Below are positions 26,126 to 33,699 of a stretch of 64,000 nt of DNA, one piece after another. The position numbers and the translations under genes were made by a program. The notes beneath the pieces are model-generated. The model did no database searches. It was given only the letters and a program-made list of their open reading frames with translations, and was not told where the DNA came from. Each line of letters opens with the position of its first letter. Within the stretch, counting starts at the first letter, position 1. The stretch is from Rapidithrix thailandica (GTDB lineage Bacteria > Bacteroidota > Bacteroidia > Cytophagales > Flammeovirgaceae), in the NCBI RefSeq assembly GCF_039710355.1, contig NZ_JBDKWZ010000002.1, positions 248,001 to 312,000 on the forward strand, in the 5' to 3' direction.

Positions 26126-27262
26126 ATGTCCAACCTGCCACTTATTGACCGGAAAACAGAATTGAGCGCTCATATGGTAGGCTTGAGCCGCTATTTGCGC
26201 AAGCATGCACAAATAAAAACCGGACCTGCCGAAATTGCCGAGGTATTACAAGCTTTGAGCATCTCTCCTATCCAACACCCGGAAATGTTCAAACTATGTG
26301 TAAAGAGCATCCTAATTAAATCCAAAGCTCATCTTGGTGTTTTTGATGAACTTTATGCAAAGTATTGGAAAGAAGTAGAAGCATCTGCCAATGCTAAAAT
26401 AAAAGAGCAAGCCCACCCCACCCCGGTAAACCAAGCGCAAAATAAGATTCTTTCCATAAAAGAATGGCTCAAAAGTTCGCCAGCCGAAGAGGAAATTCAA
26501 ACTGCTACATACAGTGCCAACCCGGCCATCGGGCAAAGGGACTTTAGCAGCTTTACGGAGGAGGATTTAATCGAATTGTACCCAATTCTCCAAAGTGCTG
26601 CCCGCTCACTGGCCCGTAAATTATTGCATAGTAAAACTAGCCGTGGCAATAAAACCCTCGATTATTCCAAAACCATCCGGAGGAGTTTAAGCAAAGGTGG
26701 AGAATACTGGGAACTGGTATATAAAGAGAGAATCAAAGTACCTCGAAAGCTTGTGTTACTCTGTGACGTCAGCAAATCAATGGAATTGTATGCCCGGCTT
26801 TTTTTACAGTTCATGTACACTTTTCAGCTCCTTTACCGGCCCTTGGAAGCATTTGTATTCGGCACACAACTACACCCGATTAGCTCTATTTTACAAAAGG
26901 AAGTATTTGCCGAAGTACTCAATGCTTTACAAAAGAAGAAGTTGGATTGGAACGGTGGTACTCAAATCGGAAGTTCTCTTCATACTTTTATTTCCCAACA
27001 CCCCCAATCTTTAACAGGCTATAAAACCGTGGTCATTATTTTAAGCGATGGTTGGGATACCGGAGAAACAGCCTTATTGCAAAAGAGTATGCAATTCATT
27101 CATAAAAAAGCGCATAAAGTCATCTGGCTCAACCCTCTGGCAGGCAACCCTAACTATCAACCGTCAGTGAAAGGAATGCAAACAGCTTTGCCTTATATAG
27201 ATGTCTTTGCACCCTGTCATAATATAAACAGCCTTAGAGGCTTAAGTCAATACTTAAAATAG
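26126..27262 (+). CDS. coxE: VWA domain protein (CoxE-like)
   Basis: This 378-residue protein has a C-terminal von Willebrand A domain with an intact metal-ion-dependent adhesion site: Asp214, Ser216 and Ser218 in CDVSKSMELY, Thr in GGTQIGSSLH and Asp in LSDGWDTG. The N-terminal ~170 residues are helical and CoxE-specific. CoxE pairs with the AAA+ ATPase CoxD in maturation of the hydroxylase active site. The start is 2 nt after the coxD stop, so the two are coupled. A coxF homolog does not follow; the next gene is on the other strand. Confidence 0.9.
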   Translation: MSNLPLIDRKTELSAHMVGLSRYLRKHAQIKTGPAEIAEVLQALSISPIQHPEMFKLCVKSILIKSKAHLGVFDELYAKYWKEVEASANAKIKEQAHPTPVNQAQNKILSIKEWLKSSPAEEEIQTATYSANPAIGQRDFSSFTEEDLIELYPILQSAARSLARKLLHSKTSRGNKTLDYSKTIRRSLSKGGEYWELVYKERIKVPRKLVLLCDVSKSMELYARLFLQFMYTFQLLYRPLEAFVFGTQLHPISSILQKEVFAEVLNALQKKKLDWNGGTQIGSSLHTFISQHPQSLTGYKTVVIILSDGWDTGETALLQKSMQFIHKKAHKVIWLNPLAGNPNYQPSVKGMQTALPYIDVFAPCHNINSLRGLSQYLK

Positions 27263-27309
27263 CACGGACTCACTCCCCTAAGGCTGTAACCTGTCAAGGT
27301 TTGAATTGC

Positions 27310-27747
27310 TTAATCTATTTTCTTAAAAATCATGACCACTTTGCCTTCGCTCAAAAATTCCAAGTCCAAGCCTTTGCGTTGAAAGCTATCCACTGACTCC
27401 AGCGTTTTCACATAGGTTCCTTCATCCACTCCCTGGCAAGCCATACGCGTCATGGCTCCTGCTCCAAACTTTATTTTTTCAGCGGTTAATTCTTCCAACT
27501 GCCCGTTCAGTTGGTTACAGCCTGTATGCCCTGAATAGCGCTTTTCCTTTACATAAATTTCCAATACAGGAACGCCTTTCATTTTATAATCATCCGGACT
27601 GACCGCCTTTCCCTGCAGCTCTTTTAATGCCCAGATATCGTGCAATTGGTAAGGAGGCTCCGAATTTTGTTGGCTACTCATATTCTTTTTCTGTGCACTA
27701 CACGCCGAAAGCATGGCGATAGCAAAAACAATCATTAAATTTTTCAT
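27310..27747 (-). CDS. META-domain lipoprotein (HslJ-like)
   Basis: A 145-residue lipoprotein with a type II signal peptide, MKNLMIVFAIAMLSAC (lipobox LSAC). The mature part is a META domain: DIWALKELQGKAVSP, the GHTGCNQLNGQ motif, AGAMTRMACQG and a final hydrophobic strand. This domain occurs in HslJ, a heat-shock lipoprotein tied to novobiocin tolerance, but its activity is unknown. It lies 58 nt downstream of another lipoprotein on the same strand with a COG3650-like domain. The two families often occur together or fused, so they are a likely operon. Confidence 0.85.
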   Translation of the reverse strand: MKNLMIVFAIAMLSACSAQKKNMSSQQNSEPPYQLHDIWALKELQGKAVSPDDYKMKGVPVLEIYVKEKRYSGHTGCNQLNGQLEELTAEKIKFGAGAMTRMACQGVDEGTYVKTLESVDSFQRKGLDLEFLSEGKVVMIFKKID

Positions 27748-27805
27748 GTTAAATTGGTTTTACACAACCCGAATTACTCTGGTTATCGTTCAAAAAATCC
27801 TGTTC

Positions 27806-28504
27806 TTATTTGTTCAAGATGCTACCACAGCCTTTATAAGTCTCACCATTGATCGTCAGGGTGACGGAGAGTTCAAACGTTTCACCTGACATATTATCCT
27901 CACAAGGAGTATGCTCTATCACTGCAGTCAACTTTGTCTTTTCGGTTTCAATGGTATATGTTTCGGTGTTTTCTTCCTTTACAGGTTCCGCATAAGGAAC
28001 TGACACCATGGCTTCTTCACCTAATTTGTCAAAACGGAGATGCTTATCTTTCACAACTTCCAAATTCCAGAAAGGCTCATTTCCCACAGCTCTCAAATGA
28101 ACCCCTTTCAAACGGGCAGCTTCAAACGCCCGGTTGGCTTTAGGATCAATGATTCCATCCCATTCTTTTACGACTTTCACCAACTTATAGCGGAAAGAAG
28201 AAGCGTCTGCCGGTGGGTTTTCCACAGGGGTTTTCATGACTTTCAGTTTGTACATCACCCCTTCTTTAAATTCAAACCCTTCAATCGAATCGTAAAAAAG
28301 CTCCCAGTTTTCAGGCCGTTCCTCCCCATAACCTACTTCATAACAGGTTTGCGGCCCTACCCCTATACACTGGGTTTGAAAAGGAAAAACCCAAAACGTA
28401 ATGGTTTCTCCCTCAGATGAGGGATTGTTTTCCTCATTTGCTTGTTCACTTTGACAAGCCATGACTCCCATTAAAAAAAGAGCCATCCATAATACTTTTC
28501 GCAT
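27806..28504 (-). CDS. DUF4377 plus COG3650-like lipoprotein
   Basis: A 232-residue lipoprotein (lipobox GVMAC, Cys17). Two parts are visible. Residues ~33-120 resemble DUF4377 (ITFWVFPFQTQCIGVGPQTC, then WELFYDSIEGFEF). Residues ~130-232 resemble the COG3650 domain (LRAVGNEPFWNLEV, then HTPCEDNMSGETFELSVTL ending with GCGSI). The Cys pairs could form disulfides in the envelope. Function is unknown; META, DUF4377 and COG3650 domains recur together in Bacteroidota lipoproteins. First gene of a two-gene leftward unit with the META protein. Confidence 0.75.
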   Translation of the reverse strand: MRKVLWMALFLMGVMACQSEQANEENNPSSEGETITFWVFPFQTQCIGVGPQTCYEVGYGEERPENWELFYDSIEGFEFKEGVMYKLKVMKTPVENPPADASSFRYKLVKVVKEWDGIIDPKANRAFEAARLKGVHLRAVGNEPFWNLEVVKDKHLRFDKLGEEAMVSVPYAEPVKEENTETYTIETEKTKLTAVIEHTPCEDNMSGETFELSVTLTINGETYKGCGSILNK

Positions 28505-28846
28505 AAATGAAATTTAGTTTAAGTTAATTGGTTTACTGAATTACTTCTTTGTAAAAAGACATAGCCGGATAGTTGAATTAAATTCGCTACCTGGCCTTTT
28601 ACTTTTGATTTCAAGGATGAATTTGCAACACCTACCTAGACAACCGGTCCTGGAAGATGGTTTGAATACCCGGCAAATTAATTCTCCGGAATTTACTAAA
28701 AAACCCTTAATCCTTTGTAGATCAAAGACATAAAAACGGTACTTTTTTTAAAAGAATATGAGTCTATCATCAATAAAAAGCCTCCACAAACCCTGTGTTT
28801 GTGGAGGCTAAAGCGTTTCAATCCTCTACATTGAACATCCCCTCAT
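28505..28846. other. Intergenic region between two leftward units
   Basis: About 340 bp, AT-rich. Apart from the terminator at 28779-28809, which belongs to the sulfatase gene, I see no gene, repeat or RNA. Confidence 0.5.
28779..28809 (-). terminator. Intrinsic terminator of the sulfatase/PUL transcript
   Basis: A perfect 13-bp stem (AGCCTCCACAAAC with its complement, 5-nt loop) is followed on the minus strand by a T-rich run, 38 nt after the sulfatase stop. It closes the leftward polysaccharide locus. Confidence 0.85.
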
Positions 28847-30286
28847 TTAGCTTTTCTTTTTTGTGAAATTGAAAATCTCGTTTTCAGTACGTGCGTCTTT
28901 CATGATCGCTTCCATTTCCTTTACAATTTCAGGATGAGCTTCGGCCACATTGTTCTGCTCAGCCTCATCTTTCGATAAATCGTAAAGCTCCAACGGATTA
29001 TCAGGATTTTTATGAACACTCAAACGTATGGCTTTCCAATTACCTTTTCGAACGGCTTGTTTTCCACCTTGCTCGTGAAACTCCCAGTACAAATATTCAT
29101 GTTCTTCCTGGGCTCCTTCATTCAACAAGGTTGGCACAAAGGATATTCCATCGATGCTGTCCGGTGTGGCACCGCCTGCCAATTCAACGAATGTCGGCAT
29201 GATATCCCAAAAAGCAGCAATATGATTACTTTCCACCCCTGCTTTGATTTTTCCCGGCCAACGCACCACAAAAGGTTCGTGGATTCCTCCTTCGTACATA
29301 TCGCGTTTCACACCCTTATAAGCGGCACTGCTTTCAAAAAAGGCTACATCCTCACGAGTACGGCCACCTTCTACGTGAGTGCCGTTGTCACTGGAAAAAA
29401 TCACCATGGTATTTTCGTCCAGGCCCTGAGCCTTTAGTTGAGCGATTACTTGCCCTACATAATCATCCAGGCTGCTCACCATCGCGGCATAAGCCGCTTT
29501 CGGATAAGGCTGTGGGCCGTAATGGCGTCCTTCCGGCCAGGCTTTTTCCTGTTCAAACTTACTCTCATTATTTTCATTCAAATACATTTTCATGTATTTT
29601 TCCGGCACCACCAATTCCGCATGCGGAACGGTGTACGAAAGATAAAGGAAGAAGGGCTTGTCTTTACTTTGGCGCTTAATAAAGTTCAATCCTTCCTGAG
29701 TAAATAACTCATTGCCGTAACTGTCTTCAGGTGTGGCAAATTTTTCCAATTGCTCTCCATTCAACTTCCACATAGAATCCGGTCGTTGAAAATGAGCATC
29801 CACATGATGCAAATGCCCCATAAAATGGTTCCATCCTTTTTTCTGTGGTACTCCCGTAGTCCCCGGCAGCCCGAGTCCCCATTTTCCATACATGGCCGTT
29901 TCGTAGCCTTGTTGTTGCAATAACTGCGGGAAAGTCGTTTCCTTTTCAGGCAAAGGATATTCACCATTTCCTCTCACATGAGCATGTCCGGTATGCAAGC
30001 CGGTCATCAAACTTGAGCGGGAAGGGGCACAAACCGTACTACCGGCATAAAACTGTGTAAACCGCATTCCTTCTTTAGCCATTTGATCTATATGTGGGGT
30101 TTGGATGTGCTTTTGTCCATAGCACCCCAAATCACCAACTCCCATGTCATCGGCTAAAATGAAGATAATATTAGGCGATTGTTCTTTGGCGACCTCCTTT
30201 TGCTTTTCCGGTTTCGTACAAGCGAATGCCAGCCAACTCCAAACAAATAATAGGGTTAATACATGAATACTTAGGTTTTTCTTCAT
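28847..30286 (-). CDS. Sulfatase, lipoprotein, formylglycine-dependent type I
   Basis: A 479-residue arylsulfatase-like enzyme. The signal peptide ends in a lipobox (LAFAC, Cys23). The catalytic motif is Cys86-A-P-S-R (TVCAPSRSSLMTGLHTGH), where Cys is converted to formylglycine by a maturase encoded elsewhere. The N-terminal metal site is LADDMGVGDLGCYG and a second site is FSSDNGTHVEGG. It removes sulfate esters from sugars. The open frame begins at 30430, but ATG 30286 fits the signal peptide. It is the last gene of the leftward PUL, next to a DUF1080 gene. The exact sulfate position cannot be read from this. Confidence 0.92.
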   Translation of the reverse strand: MKKNLSIHVLTLLFVWSWLAFACTKPEKQKEVAKEQSPNIIFILADDMGVGDLGCYGQKHIQTPHIDQMAKEGMRFTQFYAGSTVCAPSRSSLMTGLHTGHAHVRGNGEYPLPEKETTFPQLLQQQGYETAMYGKWGLGLPGTTGVPQKKGWNHFMGHLHHVDAHFQRPDSMWKLNGEQLEKFATPEDSYGNELFTQEGLNFIKRQSKDKPFFLYLSYTVPHAELVVPEKYMKMYLNENNESKFEQEKAWPEGRHYGPQPYPKAAYAAMVSSLDDYVGQVIAQLKAQGLDENTMVIFSSDNGTHVEGGRTREDVAFFESSAAYKGVKRDMYEGGIHEPFVVRWPGKIKAGVESNHIAAFWDIMPTFVELAGGATPDSIDGISFVPTLLNEGAQEEHEYLYWEFHEQGGKQAVRKGNWKAIRLSVHKNPDNPLELYDLSKDEAEQNNVAEAHPEIVKEMEAIMKDARTENEIFNFTKKKS

Positions 30287-30473
30287 ACTTTTCAGTTTTA
30301 AAGTTAATAATATACTGCTCCAAAATAATTTTAGCATTGCGATAAGTTGCTTTAAGAGCAGCTTGACAAACTTACTACACAATTGAGAAAATAAGCACTT
30401 TGCATAGCAAAAGCCCCCCAAGGTATCCATTCACTTAGAGGGCTTATGTTTGGTTTTTTATCAAAAAGAGAAA

Positions 30474-31184
30474 TCAATCCAATGTCAAGGTACTACCGCT
30501 GGATAACATAGAAATCGGTAAGAGTTCAATTTTGCGAAATTCTACTTCAGAACCTTCCGCTTGAATAGCAATTTGTCCTTTATTCGCAGTGCAATCTGTG
30601 CCTTCATTCACAAAATCGCCATTCACCCACACTTTTACCTTATCGTCAAAGCATTCGATCACCATCGTATTCCATTCTCCTACGGGTTTCTCCGAACCGT
30701 CTGTCAAATTAAGAATTCTTCTTTTTTTTCCTTCTGTAATCCCCCACTCTTCTTTTGGGCCGCGCCTTTCTTCCATGTTTGGCACCTTGATATCTTCTAC
30801 AATACACCAAAAATCCCCGGCATTTTCATGCATCATTTGTACCTCCAGGGATTGTGGAAACATCTCATACAGCGACCTTGGAATAGAAGCATGTACCAAT
30901 ACCCCACAATTACCGGGCTCTCCGGCAAACCGGTATTCTACCTGAAGCCTGTAGTTTTTGTATGCCGCATCGGTAATCAGATGCCCCGCGGGTGTGCCCA
31001 GACTCACCAACATACTATCGCGCACGATAAAAGGGCTTTTCTGTTTGGGATTTTTATCCATTTCAGGCACATCTGTATGCCATCCGTTGAGATCCTTACC
31101 ATTGAATAAACTTTGTGTTTGAGAAGGGGAAGAACAGGAAATCAAAGCAAAAACAGCGATAATAAAGTAGGTTACTTTTTTCAT
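30474..31184 (-). CDS. DUF1080 (LamG-like) lipoprotein, 3-keto-disaccharide hydrolase family
   Basis: A 236-residue lipoprotein (MKKVTYFIIAVFALISC) with a DUF1080 concanavalin-like fold: SLFNGKDLNGWHT, LQVEYRFAGEPGNCGVLVHA, VEDIKVPNMEERRGP, EWNTMVIECFDDKVKVWVNG and a closing IAIQAEGSEVEFRKIELLP. Some DUF1080 proteins hydrolyse 3-keto-glycosides formed by sugar dehydrogenases; others may only bind glycans. The family is common in Bacteroidota and Planctomycetota glycan loci. It lies between the GH89 and sulfatase genes on one strand, so it probably acts on the same polymer. Lipidation would place it at a membrane, possibly the cell surface. Confidence 0.85.
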   Translation of the reverse strand: MKKVTYFIIAVFALISCSSPSQTQSLFNGKDLNGWHTDVPEMDKNPKQKSPFIVRDSMLVSLGTPAGHLITDAAYKNYRLQVEYRFAGEPGNCGVLVHASIPRSLYEMFPQSLEVQMMHENAGDFWCIVEDIKVPNMEERRGPKEEWGITEGKKRRILNLTDGSEKPVGEWNTMVIECFDDKVKVWVNGDFVNEGTDCTANKGQIAIQAEGSEVEFRKIELLPISMLSSGSTLTLD

Positions 31185-31299
31185 TTTCTTTAGCGATTCT
31201 TTTGGATAGTATTACTTGATAAGAATTAATTAACTATCTAATATAAAGTAATTTACAGCAATAAAAAAACACAAAACCTTTCATTCTTCCTTCATTCCA

Positions 31300-33513
31300 T
31301 CAATTCTTCAATCCTCCATACTTCTTATACAATGCCTTCACTACCTCAATCTCATCACCTTGGGTCTGAAGAGAGAAAGGGTTCTTCTGTTTCGTCCATG
31401 CTTCTTCCCAAGCATAAAAATCGAGATTTTTCAAAGGCTTTCCATTCAAATGATTTTCCAGGTTATCAAAAAACATTTTCCATCTCGGGTAGTAAAAGTC
31501 TTTTAACAGTCCTGACCATTCGCGGTGAGAGTACTCATGCAGACTCCCGCCATCGGCAGCTTCCCTTGGGCCCCAGGTAGTAATTTGGACACGGGCATTC
31601 CATTCATACAAATCTTTTTCTACGGGTTTATCTCCTTTTGCCCGGGCTGCGGCAATCCAAGGACCTAACATAAACTCTTCCCGTGTAGAAAGTAAGCGGT
31701 CCTGATCCAATAAGAGGGTTAAGAAAGCATTCTTTAATTTTTGAAATTTTTTCTTGTTTTTCTCTTTATAGGCAGCCACAATTTGTTTGTGTAGTACATT
31801 AGCCCGGTTGGCCAATACCTGGCGGGTAAGGTCTACCAAGTCATACCGGTAGGTATCTACTTCTTTAAATTCATCCGTTACTGTCAGAAATTCTGTCCAA
31901 GCCTGAATCAATGTATCCGGTTGGTAATACAATCGGGTGCTACCCCAACCGGATACATGGTCGATCTGGAGTGCCGGACGCGCACATAATACCGACTCGG
32001 AAGTTCCTTGTTGAGGTTGAGCATTGTTATAAACGGTGTTTTTTAAGACCATCCAGGCATTTTCCAAAGATTCACTTTTTTTGCCATAGCGATACATCGC
32101 ATACTCTGTTATCCAGTCTTCTAATACAAGTTTTTTATCGTGCCAGGGCAGTTCAAACAGCAATTCATACATCACCGGGTTATTTTCTATCCCTTCGGGC
32201 GTTGCCCCTATTCCCACCAATTGCTGTCCGTTCGGATGGTTTTTAGCGGTAAAAAAGCCCTCCACTACCCGTTCCATTCTTCCATACATGCCTACATTTC
32301 CGCCAAAGTTGTGTAACATGCACCAAATCCATTCGTGCTTTCCAAAGCCGTTTTCCCTGTATTGTTTGAAATTCGGCTCTCCCCATAACGGACGGTCTTC
32401 CGTATTCAAATCCAACACCGTCACATCCCCTTGGGGTAGCCCTTCGATCATTTGTTGACGCGGATTGGCATGCCAGGCTTGTAATACCCAAGCAGCTTCC
32501 GGATTGGCCTTTTTCATGGCAGCCATCACTGTTTTTCCGGCCGCTGCCAAGTCTACCCCTTCGGTATTTCCTCCTTCGTGAAAAGGGTCTCCACCGTAAT
32601 AAGCTGCTTTACCAAAGAGTTTATTTTGTTCTTCATAATAGATACTGGCCATCTCATCAAATAAAGAATCAGAAGGCATTAAGAAAGCAGGCCTGCGGAA
32701 ACCACACCATAAACCCGGATCGTGAATATTAGCTTCGGGTCGTTTTGCTTTCAGGGAGTTAGGTACCATTCCGTAAAAACCCTGAAATACCGGAGTCATT
32801 CCGTAATCTTCCATTCGCTGCTGAATCTTGTTGCGCAGTACTACCTGCTTTTTGATCCAATTATCCGGCAAAGGTCCTCCCCAAGCTTCCAGGTTATTCA
32901 TATGCCACCAGGCAAAAAAGGCAGGCCCGGAAATAAACTCTTTAATTTCAGAGTCTGCATAGCCTAAACGCTGCAAGGTGTTTTGCCAAACAGCTTCTTC
33001 CCCCAGTACTAACAGGGGCATATTGATCCCATGTAAAGCCATCCAATCGATCTCTTTTTCCCAACGTTCCCAGTCCCACCAAGCCATGGAATACGAATAC
33101 GTACAGTAGTTCAGGTAATAGCGTTTCACCTGCCGGGTAACCTTCCGGACTTTGGTCTTTACTTCCGGCAACTTTTCCGGTAAATCCAATTGAGACGCTC
33201 CCCAGGCTATATGAGAATGGGTATAATACTTCAAATACCAATTCAAGCCTGTGGCCCTGCTCACCGGATTATTCCCACGGATATGAAGCTTGCCATTAAT
33301 AGTTTCCAACTCAAAAACATCCTGGCCACTTTCCAAGAGGACTATTTCTTCAAAGACCAATTGGCTTACATGCTCCGGGAGTAAGCGCTCGGCAAGCCGG
33401 GACACTGCCAACCCTGAAGAATGATTATGTTTCACTTCTGTAGTGGTAGTGGTTTTACATCCAAACACTAAAAAACAGAAAGCGAAAAAGAATATCTCAA
33501 TTTTTAATTTCAT
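31300..33513 (-). CDS. GH89 alpha-N-acetylglucosaminidase (NAGLU-like)
   Basis: A 737-residue glycoside hydrolase of family GH89, the family of human NAGLU, which releases terminal alpha-linked GlcNAc from heparan sulfate or from GlcNAc-alpha-1,4-Gal of mucin. Family blocks are WEKEIDWMALHGINMPLLVL, GPAFFAWWHMNNLEAWGGPL, PVFQGFYGMVPNSL, GGDPFHEGG (including the catalytic-Glu region) and CMLHNFGGNVGMYG. The lipobox (LVFGC, Cys19 from ATG 33513) gives a lipoprotein; the longer frame to 33564 is disfavoured. It follows the unknown 811-codon gene in the PUL. The enzyme strongly limits the PUL substrate to an alpha-GlcNAc glycan. Confidence 0.92.
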   Translation of the reverse strand: MKLKIEIFFFAFCFLVFGCKTTTTTEVKHNHSSGLAVSRLAERLLPEHVSQLVFEEIVLLESGQDVFELETINGKLHIRGNNPVSRATGLNWYLKYYTHSHIAWGASQLDLPEKLPEVKTKVRKVTRQVKRYYLNYCTYSYSMAWWDWERWEKEIDWMALHGINMPLLVLGEEAVWQNTLQRLGYADSEIKEFISGPAFFAWWHMNNLEAWGGPLPDNWIKKQVVLRNKIQQRMEDYGMTPVFQGFYGMVPNSLKAKRPEANIHDPGLWCGFRRPAFLMPSDSLFDEMASIYYEEQNKLFGKAAYYGGDPFHEGGNTEGVDLAAAGKTVMAAMKKANPEAAWVLQAWHANPRQQMIEGLPQGDVTVLDLNTEDRPLWGEPNFKQYRENGFGKHEWIWCMLHNFGGNVGMYGRMERVVEGFFTAKNHPNGQQLVGIGATPEGIENNPVMYELLFELPWHDKKLVLEDWITEYAMYRYGKKSESLENAWMVLKNTVYNNAQPQQGTSESVLCARPALQIDHVSGWGSTRLYYQPDTLIQAWTEFLTVTDEFKEVDTYRYDLVDLTRQVLANRANVLHKQIVAAYKEKNKKKFQKLKNAFLTLLLDQDRLLSTREEFMLGPWIAAARAKGDKPVEKDLYEWNARVQITTWGPREAADGGSLHEYSHREWSGLLKDFYYPRWKMFFDNLENHLNGKPLKNLDFYAWEEAWTKQKNPFSLQTQGDEIEVVKALYKKYGGLKN

Positions 33514-33699
33514 TGGTTCGTAATTCATTAAAAAATCAGCCAATAAATACTTTGAAGTACTCACTTAAACAAGTCAAACATAAAATACTCATTATTAATA
33601 GTTTAAAGCATTTAAAGGAATTTCAAACTTTAACTGTTTTTTTACTAGAAAATTGAAATTTATTTGATAAGAAATTCCGAGAGTCAGTGTTTATTTTTT

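Noticed and set aside
30561..31109. 182-codon open frame opposite the DUF1080 gene
   Set aside because: It lies wholly on the complement of a well-supported gene and its translation shows no domain or signal; it is a shadow.
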